Source: Welwitschia mirabilis
Lineage: Eukaryota > Gnetophyta > Gnetopsida > Welwitschiales
NCBI GenBank assembly: GCA_051453625.1
Contig: JBOZIK010000001.1
Span: 15,064,432-15,102,517, forward strand
Direction of reading: 5' to 3'
DNA length: 38,086 nt
Part shown: piece by piece, positions 20,101-31,283 of the stretch
How positions within the stretch are numbered: position 1 is the stretch's first letter
Layout of the letters: the number at the start of each line of letters is the position of its first letter
Made by a program: the position numbers and the translations under genes
The notes under the pieces: model-generated
What the model saw: only the letters and a program-made list of their open reading frames with translations
The model's database searches: none
Told to the model about the DNA's origin: nothing

Positions 20101-21000
20101 TAGTTGGAGTTAAGTAAGGACAAATTTATATGAAAGCAAAATTATTGCAATGGAGAATATTTAGAAATAGCTTATTGAGTAAAACATGCTTCCTATACAT
20201 ATAAAATATTATTTAGCTAGATGTCAAAGCTTTGCATGTATTAAATCCATTCAACTCTTTCCCTTAAGTGAAGTTTAGTATACTTTGGAATGCTTAAAGT
20301 ATAGTATTAAATACACCTAAAATTTTTACTTTAAGGTATTTTCCATTGTTAAGAAGATCAAAAAAAGGAAAATAGCTAAACACAATAAGGTAAAAATGCT
20401 AGATGAAAGTAGAAATTACTAACCTATTTTTCACTTTAAGTAGATAAAACTCATGCTTACTATTATATTTAATACACATGTTTGAGTAGTAAACGAGAAA
20501 TTGTACCATTAAAAAAAAATAGATACAACTAAAACTTTTCACATCTTTTTGATGTTGAAAAAATTTAAATGCCAATTTGAGAAGGTGAAAATTCAAAAAT
20601 TTGCTGAGTTAGAATTGAAATTCTAGTTGATACAATGTGAAGTTGACATTGTAATGGGGATCGTCAAAAATGGAGATGAATCATTAAGAATGATTTTAAG
20701 TAAAATGATGAGATAATTAGAAGACATAATTAAGTGGTGGTTATTCTCCATAGTACTATATTTGACAAAAGTTATTAAGGACTCATGTGTTCTTCACAAG
20801 AGCTCTCAAACCCATTATGGAGGTGATCAAAAGAGTTTAAAGGCGGTCATCGAGAACTCACAAGTTCTACATGGGATTCTTCAAATTCTTACTATTATTA
20901 TTATGAAGTTAAGTGTAAATGAAAAAGTAGAGTCTCGTATCAAAGTCATAGAGAGAAGTTGAGGGGGGTTGTTAAGAATAAGACCTTCCTCTTACAAAAG
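20101..21000. other. Unassigned interior stretch of the gypsy element
   Basis: No domain recognised. A G-rich run GAAGTTGAGGGGGGTTGTTAAG at about 20953-20974 looks like a plus-strand polypurine tract followed by a TGTTAA LTR-like start, but no matching second LTR was found. Short open frames here (for example 20762-20962) lack support. Confidence 0.35.
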
Positions 21001-21430
21001 TAAGTTTGAAGGATTAAAGTTAACTTGAAATCTAGTCTAAATCATTGGCTTTGAACTAGTGTCAGTTAACTTCCATAACTTACATGTCAAGGATTAGGCT
21101 TAAAATTTGATTTGAAGTTTTAACTTTAGATTGATATCAATCAACTAGGTGTTTCTTTTCTTTTAATCATAGGATGAAGAAATACTTATATTAACTTGAA
21201 ATCCAATTTAAAGCTTTAAATTGAAGTTGGTATTAGTCAATTGCATGATACTTATTTGAATGTAGAATTTTAGAGCAAAGAAGATGAATAATTTGGTACG
21301 AAGTCTAACTCAAAGTTTTCGTGTTAACTAAAAGATTTAAGTTTTGAATGATTAATCTGGAATATAATATAAAGTTTTAGCCTTAAATTGGTGTTAGTCA
21401 ACCAAATGATCTCCCTTATTATGTTGGTTT
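21000..21430. repeat. Diverged short-period repeat array
   Basis: Words of the type AAAGTTTTAGCTTTAAATTG followed by GTGTTAGTCAACTA recur near 21050, 21115, 21210, 21310 and 21375, at spacings of about 65-100 bases. They suggest an old tandem array or an LTR-like regulatory region. Divergence is high and boundaries are approximate. Confidence 0.45.
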
Positions 21431-22044
21431 TAAAGTTTAACTTACAATCTAATTCTACTATAAAAAACATTTGTAACTTTTCTTTCATATCCTTTCTTAA
21501 AGAAAAATAAAATAAAGTATTTTTTTTAGTTACTAGATATAAATCAAAAATTTTCTTTTGATTAAAAAACATTGACAGGGTTTGTGGTAATTATTTAATG
21601 ATGTAGTTTATAATAGAAGATTTGATGAGTCCTTGTAGTAGCATATAGCTTAGAAAATTCAAATTAATCATAAATCAATCCAAAGTTCCAATTTTAGATT
21701 GAATCTTAATCATTTTAAGATCCCTTAATTTCAAACATGCTTAAAGATAGATGCTGATGCTTGACACACTTCAATTTGTTGGAAAAATATGTATATCACT
21801 TTTATCGAATCTTTCACTTTATAATCAAATATGTGTACACTAGGTAACTTACTTGAATTATACTTATTAGATAAGAGGGTAATATTTGTGCTTTAAATTT
21901 TATTTCTTATATACTAAACATCTATTACTATTTACTTATGCTTAAGAATTTCTTTACCTAGTCACCTTACACTTTTTGTTTTTTTTCTTCATTAATCTCT
22001 ATGCTTACACTCCTCCTTCTTCTCCTATTATTGCCTTTGGCATA

Positions 22045-22665
22045 AAGAAGGTGAAGCGTTACTTATTCAACCTAGATTCTACACAAATAGACATGTGCAT
22101 TAGCACTATAGATCCCTAGTCACCTCAAGTCTCTATTAGGTCTGAAAATGTAGTAAAACAAATTTCTTACTATGATTAAAATTTAACTACTAAGGTTTTA
22201 GATGCCTTGGATTCCTTTATCATTAAGGTTAGTTAAGACCATTTTGAAAGTGATTTCATTCCTTTAAGATTTGATCCTTTGATTCATCACTTAGTGAGTG
22301 AGTATCTAAGGTTGAGGACTAAAGAATTACATCGATATCTCAATTATGGGGAATCAACTTGTAACATTTCTTTGGGTTATCTAGCTAGACAAATGTAGGT
22401 GTTGGAGAATAAAGTCGATCAACTTTAGGGCATCAACCCTATCCTAGGCCTTGCTACACTAAGTTTTGATAAGAAAAATATAGAGAGGATAATATGGAAT
22501 GTTAAAACTTATCAAAACTTTTGGTTAGCCCACCCAGAGAAAATTAATATGCTAATTGAATCTCTAAGTAATCTATTTCCCTTGGATGAGAATTCTATAG
22601 GGTTAACATCAAAGACTAGGCATTCTCACAGGAGGAGTAAATTTTCTAGTCACTTTAAGAAGTGA
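22045..22665 (+). pseudogene. Decayed ORF antisense to the gypsy pol, product unknown
   Basis: A single plus-strand frame of 207 codons ends in TGA at 22663-22665 and holds only about five internal stops, far fewer than random sequence this AT-rich would give. Readable parts include KKVKRYLFNLDSTQIDM, DFIPLRFDPLIHHLVSEYLR, LRTKELHRYLNYGESTCN, IWNVKTYQNFWLAHPEKINM and a basic end RHSHRRSKFSSHFKK. Two stops (after LARQM and VDQL) are TAG where CAG glutamine would continue the protein. No domain is recognised and no start codon is obvious. The C-terminal part is duplicated at about 24935-25115. The frame lies between pol and the 3' LTR on the opposite strand, a place where Tat-lineage elements are known to carry antisense ORFs. 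That link is inference. Confidence 0.5.
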
Positions 22666-23440
22666 GTTGTCTAAATTAAGAAGTAGTCTATTTAATAATT
22701 TAAAAAGTGTTTCTACTTTTATTTCTACAAATGGATGTAATATCTGCCTTGCTTAATAAAGTTTTTGATTATTACTTTATTTTTAATTTATTATGGATAC
22801 ATATCTTCTATTAAAGGAAATTTAAACTAAATAATTCATCAAATTGTTAAGATCATGCAAATTAATTCTAAAACTTCAAAGTTTTCTCTTATCTTAATTG
22901 GAATTTAAATATTATGCATGCTATGGAATTGAAAATATTTGGATACATGTTTCATCATAGACTAGAATATTTTCTTCTAGTTTCTTTTCTTTTCTAATCT
23001 CTTGTTATGATAAGGTTCTAGTTTTAATAACTAGTTTTGTCTCAAATGACTCCTACAGCACAATTGTTCCTCTACTTTTCATTCTTCACAACTTAGATTA
23101 ACCATAATGAGGAGAGTGCAACCACTATCAGAGGAGTGAAGACCCATAAGATATATTTATTTCTCTTTTTTGAATTATAAATATATCTAGATCATGACCA
23201 ACTAACCCCTAAGGGGATTTCTCATAGGTACCATATTGCATTGCTAAAGGCCCATCTCAGGAGTATTTACCCTGGTATACTTGCAATAAAACATTATGGT
23301 ACTTCCTTTTTTTTTCAATTTTACTCAAATGATACTTATAAGGTATTTTTTTATGTGATGGAATATGTCTCCTCAATCTTCTTAAGAAAGATAATGTAAA
23401 ATTTCCTGTTAAAGACTTATTGAGTTAACTTCTTATTTTA
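22480..23440 (-). repeat. Copy 1 of a ~970-bp direct duplication in the post-pol region
   Basis: Runs from GGATAATATGGAATGTTAAA to GACTTATTGAGTTAACTTC and aligns base by base in order with 24935-25905. Shared blocks include GGGTTAACATCAAAGACTAG, AATTCATCAAATTGTTAAGA with TCATG, and ATATATCTAGATCATGA. Identity is roughly 80 percent by eye. It ends where the copia RT fragment begins. Confidence 0.8.
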
Positions 23441-24150
23441 CCAATCACATATGAGTTAGTAGTTCTAGTGTTGGTAATATAAATGAGACTACCAACTATT
23501 ATTTTATATGTAGTTTTATTTGCTAATTTTAAGTGTTCATCAACACCAATTTTTTCATTTTGTTTTAAAGATGTAATAACTTATTTGATATTTTCTAGTT
23601 AAAATTTTTAAATCAAATATCTAGTATATTTTCTTTAAGGTAGAAATATTTCATTTTTCTTTTTCACTTAATTTCTATATCAAGATAGAATCTGGTCAGT
23701 CTTAGACTAGAAATTTTAAATAGTATACTTAAAGTAATATTTACACAATTCACATTTACTTCATTACTACTAGTTATCAATAAGTCATCTACATACATGG
23801 TGTTATATAGGAATCTATCTCTATCATATTTGACAAAAAATGTAACATCTATATCCTGATGGTTACATAGTCTAAATTTAATGGAGCTCAATTACTTGGT
23901 AAGTTTTTCTTATGATGATCTTGAAGCTTTTTTTTTTTTAGCCCATGTCATAACTTAATTAATCTACATACTTCTTGTTTCCTACTTTTATTTTGAAACT
24001 CCTAGGTTGAAGGATATATATTTCTTATTTAAGATCTCCATTAAGGAACGAAGTCTTCATATCTAACTAATGTATTTTTCATCCTTCTAAGCTACTAAAA
24101 CAATAATAGTCCTAATGGTAGCTAGTCTAGATATTAATGAGAATACTTTT
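23440..24150 (-). pseudogene. Fragment of a Ty1/copia reverse transcriptase
   Basis: On the minus strand, KTSFLNGDL and IYILQPRSFK (finger and palm blocks) are followed by the open stretch 23891-23664. That stretch has DVTFFVKYDRDRFLYNTM and the intact active-site motif YVDDLLITSS, then ISSLRLTRFYLDIEIK. Further on VGSLIYITNTRTTNS matches the copia block that precedes RNase H. This is a copia RT of a different lineage from the one at 6.9-8.3 kb. No LTR, integrase or RNase H is attached. It is wedged between copy 1 of the duplication and a CTT-rich tract, inside a gypsy element, so it is an inserted and truncated piece. Stops and frameshifts make it dead. Confidence 0.85.
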
Positions 24151-24227
24151 TTATAGTTTAATCCTTCCTATCCATCACCCTCTTTTAATTCCTCCCTCCA
24201 CATCCCTCCTCTAATCCCCCTCTTTTT

Positions 24228-24252
24228 TCTTCTTCTTCTTCTTCTTCTTCTT
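24228..24252. repeat. (CTT)n microsatellite
   Basis: About eight CTT units within a C/T-rich tract 24170-24275, at the junction between the copia RT fragment and the inverted gypsy LTR. Confidence 0.85.
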
Positions 24253-24293
24253 TTTTTATTTTTTTAAATGTAGGACTTATAGGAATAGGCTAA

Positions 24294-24834
24294 GCTTTAT
24301 GCTTACTAATCAATATGTTAGTTAGTTAGTAGGTTAGTAGGTTAGTATGCATGTATTTCATTATTTCATTTCAAGTATAGGATGTCAAGTGGCATGAAGA
24401 TGAGAGAAGGTTGAGGTGGTGAATTAGCACAACAACACCAACCGTATATCTATTCTTTAGGAGCAAAGAATGGAAATGGTAAAAATAACAAGGGTATAAG
24501 AATGTAATCACCATAAAAGGTGGGGATCTTTTTGGCAAAAAGTTTCTAAGAATAGACAAGAAAAGAAGATCAAATTATAAACTCCAGATAGCCTGCAAAG
24601 GTATCAGCAACATTTTCCTATACTCCATAGTGTTACCTACAAAGAAGAACATAGTTCTTAGCTCATCTTTATGTCACAATTGTTATTTCAATATAAAGCT
24701 AAAAAGCATTTGAGTATCATTGTGTGATACTTTATTACTTGAAAAAGTAATATTTCTTCTATCTTGCTCCTCTTTGTATAGCTGAACATAAACTAGAATA
24801 ATTTCAGTACTTAGAAATAAGTATTACTCAGTAG
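24294..24834 (+). repeat. Inverted, truncated copy of the gypsy LTR
   Basis: From CTTTATGCTTACTAATCAAT the sequence is the reverse complement of the LTRs at 16.5 and 31.3 kb, with matching AAGCATTTGAGTATCATT and ACATAAACTAGAATAATT. The first ~100 bases of the LTR are missing, replaced by the CTT tract. The last ~300 are cut off by the 100-N gap at 24835. It has the opposite orientation to the two terminal LTRs. Confidence 0.85.
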
Positions 24835-24934
24835 NNNNNNNNNNNNNNNNNNNNNNNNNNNNNNNNNNNNNNNNNNNNNNNNNNNNNNNNNNNNNNNNNN
24901 NNNNNNNNNNNNNNNNNNNNNNNNNNNNNNNNNN

Positions 24935-25905
24935 AGGGAACAATATGGAATGCTAAATCTTATTAGAAATTTTGATCAACCCACCTAGAGGAAATTAATA
25001 TGCTAACTAAATGTCTAAGAGAGATGCATCTATTACCCTCAAGTAATAATTTTGTAGGGTTAACATCAAAGACTAGGTGTTCTCACAAGAGAATCAAATT
25101 TTCTAGTTGCTTTAAGAATTAAGTTACCTAAATTAAGGAGTAGCCTATTTAATGATTTGAAAAGTATTTTTGATTTTATTTCTAAAAATGAATGTAATAA
25201 CTGTCTTGATTAGTAAAGTTTTTAATTCTTATTTTAAATAAATTATCTTTTACTTTTTTTACTTTATTATGGATACATCTATTCCATTAAATAAAATTTA
25301 AAATAAATAATTCATCAAATTGTTAAGATCATGTAAATTTATTTTAAAACTTTGAAGTTTTCTCTTACCTTAAATAGAATGTAATAATTGTACATACTAT
25401 TAAATTAAAAATATTTGGACATTCCATTATAGACTATAATATTGCCTTCTAATTTCTTTTCTTTCTTGATCTCTAGTTATGATAAGATTCTAGCTTTAGT
25501 AACTTCCTATGTTTTAGATAACTCCTAGGATACAACTCTGTCTTCACTTTTATTATTCACAACTTAACCATAATGAAAAGTGTAACCACTATTACAGGAG
25601 TAAGGACGCATAGGATATATTAATTTTTTAATTATATAAATATATCTAGATCATGATTAACTAATCACTTAATGGAGTTCTTATAGATACCATATTGCAC
25701 TACTAAAGGCCCCTCTTGGGAATATTTTCCCTAATACACTTATAGTAGAACATTATGATACTTCCTTTTTTTTTAAATATTAATACTCAAATGATACTTG
25801 GAAGGTATTTTACTATGTAATGAAATGTGTCTCCTTAATATTCTTAATAAAGACAATGTACAATTTCCTATTGAAGACTTATTTAATCAACTTCTTATTT
25901 TTTAA
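24935..25905 (-). repeat. Copy 2 of the ~970-bp direct duplication
   Basis: Starts immediately after the 100-N gap and matches 22480-23440. On the minus strand it directly follows the pol tail at 26.1 kb, so this is the collinear post-pol region of the gypsy element. The antisense frame seen in copy 1 is more damaged here. Confidence 0.8.
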
Positions 25906-26059
25906 TCATTTTATTTACCTTAAATAACTTGGTAAATTGATAGACTGAATAAACTTCAAAGAAATGACATGTCCTTTTTATCTAATTTTGGAGCTTTATT
26001 TTATAAGTAGAATAGAAGTATTCTTTTTACCCTATTAGGATTTCTTAAATAATTAAGTA

Positions 26060-27135
26060 TGAATATGCTCATAATACATCCTTACTCTTTGTTTGTTAAC
26101 TTGGTAGGTTACTTTTTCATCAGGATCATATATTTTTATGGCTCTATTCCTTAGAATTTTTATTATGGAATTAAATTCTATGTAGTTTATTCATATTTTT
26201 GTTTTGAATGAATTTTCTTAGAATCATGAACTAATATAGAGTCTCTCATATTAAAATTTATTTTTCTGATTCTGTTATCATGATATTTTTTATGTTTTCT
26301 ATTGTTTAAGTTCTTTACGTAGAAGAGATTCTTTTCTATTTTTATCTAAAATATTCATGTTTTCTGTTCATTCTTTTTAAGCTTTGTCTAGATTACATTT
26401 TAATTATTTAGCCAATTTTAAACGTTTTTATTCTAAATTTAATTAGTAAAATAGCTCTTTTCCCATAGACTAATTCATATAGAATAAACCCTGTAGCATG
26501 TTTTCAAGTTATTGTATAAGCCCATATAGTTTCATTTAATTTATCAACCTAATTAGTTTTCTTATTATTTATAACCTTTGTCAATAATCTATTCAGCTCT
26601 TTATTAGTTACTCTAGCTTGACCATTAGATTGAGAATGGTAGATAATAGAGAGTTTGTGATAGATTCTAAACTTTCTTAAAACTTTCTTAAAGACTTTAA
26701 TAGTAAAGTGAGTTTCCCTATCTGATATAATACTTCAGATGACTCCAAACTAGAAGATAATATTTCTAAGGAAAACATTAATTACGTTTTGGAAAGAAAA
26801 ATTTGTCATAGCTTTAGCCTTAGCCTATTTAGTAAAGTAATCAACACAGACCAAAATGTGTTTCTTTCTAAAGGATGAGGGATGGATAAGTCTAATAAAA
26901 TCTATTCTCCAAACATGAAAAGGTTCAATTATTTGAATCCATTGTTGTGATATTTATAACTTTTAGCTAAATGTACCTTCTTTTTGATATTTATCACAAC
27001 CTAGGATATAAGTGTTTGCATCTTTGAATATGATGGGCTAATAATTTTTGATATAGAGAATTTTCATTCCTATTCTTTTTGCAACATAATGTCTTCCTCA
27101 TTCTCCCTCATGAGCTTCCTTTAAAATTTCTCTTT
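26060..27135 (-). pseudogene. Gypsy integrase remnant and pol C-terminus
   Basis: Reading leftward: EAHEGE and GRHYVAKRIGMKIL, then CDKYQKEG from the H2C2 zinc-binding domain. The catalytic core shows WRIDFIRLI, LVCVDYFTK, IISDRETHFT (second acidic residue in SDRETHF) and SNGQARVTNKELNR, whose expected glutamate before VTN reads arginine. WAYTIT and YELVYGKRA follow. The tail YDPDEKVTYQVN near 26.1 kb matches the conserved end of gypsy pol. Spelling is closest to the Tat/Athila branch and lacks a chromodomain. Stops and frameshifts, several at glutamine positions, make it inactive. Confidence 0.88.
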
Positions 27136-27559
27136 GTAAACTTTCCTATATACATCTTTTAATGACATGATCTTTGCATTCTCTAAATAACATCTTATCA
27201 TACCAAATATAATCTCTAGACTCTCTTAACAATCTTTTTATTTCATAATAAGTCATAAAAGAGGGGAATATTTTATTTATAAAAAATTTGGAAATGTCAT
27301 CATACCATGGATTATGATTACCTAAAATAGCTATTCATCTAGAAACTCATTTTTTAAGTTGATCTGCTCTTTATCTAAAAACTATAACCTTAATGCATGA
27401 TCTACTACAACATTCTATGTTTCTTTCCTATCAATAATTTTAAAATCAAACTCCTACATTAATAATATTAATCTCATAATTCTCAAGTTTTTTTCCCTAT
27501 TCATTAGAAATGTATTAGCACTATGGTTACCATAAACTTTTACTTTATAACATAAAATG

Positions 27560-28530
27560 TAATGTCTAAACTTTTCAATGTTATTACTACTACTAAAAAT
27601 TCTTTCTCTATTATTATATAATTTTATTAAGCTAGTTTAAAGTTCTTACTTATGTAAGCAATGAAACAAGTTTTATTATCTTCATATTTCTATCCTAAGA
27701 CTACTCCCATAGCATGTTTAGATGCATCAATCATAATGTGGAATGTTCTTATTTATTTTGATCCTTGCAAAATAAGTGCCAATGAAAGTTTATTCTTTAG
27801 GGTTTGGTAGGCATTTTGACATGTCTCAGCTAAAGTTTATTCTTTAGGATTTGGTAGTCATTTTGACATGTCTCAATTCAATAATATTCCACATCCTTTG
27901 TAGAAGATTACTTAAAGGTTTAGCAATTTTACTAAAATTGGATATGAAACTTTTGTAATATCTAATATGTCTTAAGAAAGTTTTCAACTCTTTTAGTTTG
28001 GTTGGTATGGAATATCTTTTATAGCTTTGATTTTTTATTCATTAGTTTCAATTTAGATATTTTGTATCCTAACACTATGCCTTCTATTACGATAAAATGA
28101 ATTTTCGACCAGCTAAGTCTAAGGTATTTTTTGCATCTTTCCAAAACTTTTTTAAGTCTCTTAAGTAATTTCTCAAATCCTCTCTAAACATTATTATCAA
28201 TAAATACTTCAATTATGTCTTGAAAAATAATATTTAATAACCTTTAAAAAGTAGTGAAGCATTACATAATCTAAATGGGACTACTTTATAGGCATAAGTA
28301 TCCTAATAATAAGTGAAAGTATTTTTGCCTTGATCCTCTAAAGCTATGAGAACTTGATTGTAGCTACTATATCCATCTAGGAAGCTATAGTATTGATGTC
28401 TAGATACTCTTTCTAAAAATTGATTAATAAATGAAAAAGAAAAATGATCTTTATAAGTTGTTGTATTTAGTATCCTAAAGCCTATAAACCTCCATTTATT
28501 TCTTTCCTTTGGTACAACCATTATAGGATT
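27560..28530 (-). pseudogene. Gypsy reverse transcriptase and RNase H remnant
   Basis: The open part 28521-28303 begins MVVPKERNKWRFIGFR and contains KDHFSFSFINQFLERV, FLDGYSSYNQV and ALEDQGKNTFTY, the hallmark N-terminal RT blocks of Ty3/gypsy. Past a stop come YAYKVVPFRLCNAS, GYKISKLKL and FLRHIRYYKSFISNFSKIAK, which is the thumb and connection region. RNase H follows with MIDASKHAMGVVLG and KYEDNKTCFIAYISKNFKLA. In VVLG*KYE the stop is TAG at a glutamine position. The YxDD active site region is too damaged to read. The domain order confirms gypsy. Confidence 0.9.
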
Positions 28531-29069
28531 AACTCATTTTAAATTAGATAGTGGATAAATAAATCCTACTTCTAAGAGTTTAAAAATTTCTTGTTTAATT
28601 ACCTCTTGCATATGTGTATTACATCTTCTTTTTGATTTCCGACTTGGTTTAATAAAAGTGTCTAAATAGATTCTATGCTTATATATTTTTGGATTTTTTC
28701 CTTTAATATCTGAATGATCCTAAGTAAATGCTCCTTTTTTTTAATCGACATTTTTTAAGTATTCTTTTTTTAGAATATGTTAAAAAACTAATTTATGATC
28801 AAAGGTTTATTAGGAGCTATCTCAATATATTCTATCCTGTCTTTAAGAATAGGTTTTTCTACTTCTTGAGCTACTAAATCCTCTTCTTCCTATCTCTTTT
28901 CATTTTATTTATTTAATATCAAATGGACTTCCCATTTTAGGATTACACTGGTTCTTTCTTTTATGTTTTGTATCATTTCTTTAACAACCATTGCATCAGA
29001 GAGTTTGATATTTTTTAAGATCTTCAATACTAATTTCCATTATCCTTCTTGTAGAATAAATAGTAACAT

Positions 29070-29320
29070 CTATAGTAGCCATTTAAAGTCTCCAAGAATT
29101 ACTATATGAGTATCTCCTTGAGTTTTTATTACTAGTGAATCTATTAAATAGATGAAACATTGGAGTTCTATGGATATATCTTTTAGAACTTCTTCTGGCA
29201 TAATTGCTAAGCCATCTACTAAGTAAATGTTTTTTTAATAAGGTATTAATTTTGGTTTTCCTAATTCTTTATAAGTTTCATAGGTCATAACATTAATCCT
29301 TGCTCTAGGATCTATACGTA
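29070..29320 (-). pseudogene. Gypsy aspartic protease (retropepsin) remnant
   Basis: The minus strand reads VRIDPRARINVMTYETYKEL, then a stop and VDGLAIMPEEVLKDI, and later HIVILGDFKWLL. This matches the retropepsin pattern of Tat/Athila elements: an IDxGxxxNVM active-site region, an ADGS/PxGVLEDV-like centre and an ILGRPF-like C-terminal motif. The active-site glycine (DPG) has become arginine here. Position between gag and RT is as expected. Confidence 0.75.
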
Positions 29321-30299
29321 CTTATACTTTGAGTTTTCCATCTATTTTCACATCTATCATAGGTATTTCAAGGTTACTATACTTTTCATGTTGTCTATTT
29401 TAAAGAATTTGCATGAAAGCCTAAGAAACTTGATACTTCCTTACCATTTTAATTTATTTTTCTTACTTAATCTCTTTTTAATTTTTCTATTTTTAGCACA
29501 TTCTCTTTATCAATTTCTAATATATAGATATTTATTTTAATAATTTTAAAATACATATTAATATTTTTATGTCTTCTAATATCCTTGTTAGATATTCTAT
29601 ATCCTTTTTAACTTTGGAACATTTTATTGGTTTACTTCTTACTGGAAAAGGAAAAAAAATCTACTGAGATATCATTCTTTTTTTTTTCTTTTAGCCTCTT
29701 CCTCTTCTTTATCTAGGGAGTTTCTTGAAGTTACATTCTTTTTCTATGGTTCATACACCACTTTCTGTTTCTTAGATCTAGTAGTTATTACCTCACTTGT
29801 TTCTTCTCTAGGATTTGGTTGAGGTGAGTATGGATTTTTATTTTTTTCTATTTTTCATTTTTCTATTTAGTTTTTTTAAATATTTATTTTTTCAATTTTT
29901 ATAAGAATTATATTTCTCTTACCTCTTTTAATTTACATACCTTTCTAAAGGTCTCTCCATTTTTCCTTTTCCTTTTCTACTTTGGTAAGGATATGATTTC
30001 TTTCTAGTTTAAGGTTAATTGTCAGAATTTAAATCTAATCAATTTATATCTAATTGTTGAACAAATTCTTGCATACAAGGGCATTCTATTTCATCATAAT
30101 TGTCTTCCACATAGTGTTCACATGTAGGTCCTTTTTCCTCTATAAAGTGTTATACAACTAACTAATCAAATTTTTTTACCATGCTATCAATCACTTTTTT
30201 TAGCTACTTCTTTTACAAGAGTGATATATTTTAAGCTATATAAACTACCATATAGTTCTAAGGTATACAATTTATTTACCTTTTTTTCTTTTCATTCTT

Positions 30300-30620
30300 T
30301 TTAGCCCATTCTGGACTCATGTTATAAAACTGAGTAATGGCTTCTCCCACTTCTTAGACATTCTTGGTTTTAATGCTTCCTCTACATAACAAGTCTAATA
30401 TCTTTAATGTATAACTCTAAAATCCCCTAAGTAAGGCTCTAAATCATTCCCTAGATATAATTACATGATTAGGACATTTGGTTAATAATATTTTATACTT
30501 ATCCATGAATTTATCAAATCTTTTGTTATCTCTTTGATTAATGTTCAGGATTTGTTCTTTTAAATCTTCAACCATTCTTATGGGTTGAAATTTAGCTAAA
30601 AAATCATTTTAATAATTTTC
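30300..30620 (-). pseudogene. Gypsy Gag capsid-domain remnant
   Basis: One minus-strand frame reads FQPIRMVEDLKEQILNINQ, DKFMDKYKILL, KCPNHVIISRE, then FRALLRGF and YTLKILDLLCRGSIKTK. This is the plant retrotransposon gag pattern in which LAKF-P...LR.EI..F.Q.....E.W.R.K.LL..CP.HG is followed by F..GL. Two stops (after ISRE and RGF) are TGA and TAG. The T-rich 29.35-30.3 kb stretch to its left should hold the rest of gag and the zinc region but is too decayed to read. Confidence 0.8.
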
Positions 30621-31283
30621 AATGAATTAAAAGCATGATTAAAGTTTCTATAAACTCATAATTGAGCATCTCCTTTAAGGGAAAAAGGAAAATATCTCAG
30701 AGAATTAGATTCTAAGTTAAGATAATTAGCTTTAAAGAAAGTATCAAATAAGCTTAGATATAATAGGTGTTATTTTAAATTTTTACCTTCAAAAGTAGAT
30801 ATCATAATAGTATTTATGTTTCTTACTTTATCTAGTTACTATAGGGATTTAGGATTGATATAATTTAAATAATGTAACCAATGGGTATCATGATTTAATG
30901 GTCTTGAATCTCCATCATCTTCTTAATAACATTCTTTTACAACTCTCTTTTTAGGTTTTCTGATCTAAACTATTTGAGAAGATTTTATTAATGAGTGGGG
31001 TGATGTAAGAGTGCTACACAATGATTTCTCAAATTTGATCATCAATTAAGGAAAGATTTCATATTTTACCATTTTTCCTAAGGTTACTTCATCTTTTGTA
31101 CAATTATCTTATTCTACCTCTAATTTAATAGTACTTCTAGTTCATTTATCGAGACCATTTTTATATAGATATTTAATGTACCTGCCTCTTTTATTTCATC
31201 ATTTTCCTTAACTATCTTATGACATGACACTTTTTATCATCTCTGCTAATTAACTTTAGAGTGATCCTTCTTCTAGCGGTAAA

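Noticed and set aside
20762-20962. 66-codon plus-strand frame
   Set aside because: Open by chance length for this composition. No recognised motif and no promoter.
20953-20974. Calling a separate plus-strand LTR element here
   Set aside because: Only one tract and one TGTTAA-like start were found; no second LTR, primer-binding site or target duplication.
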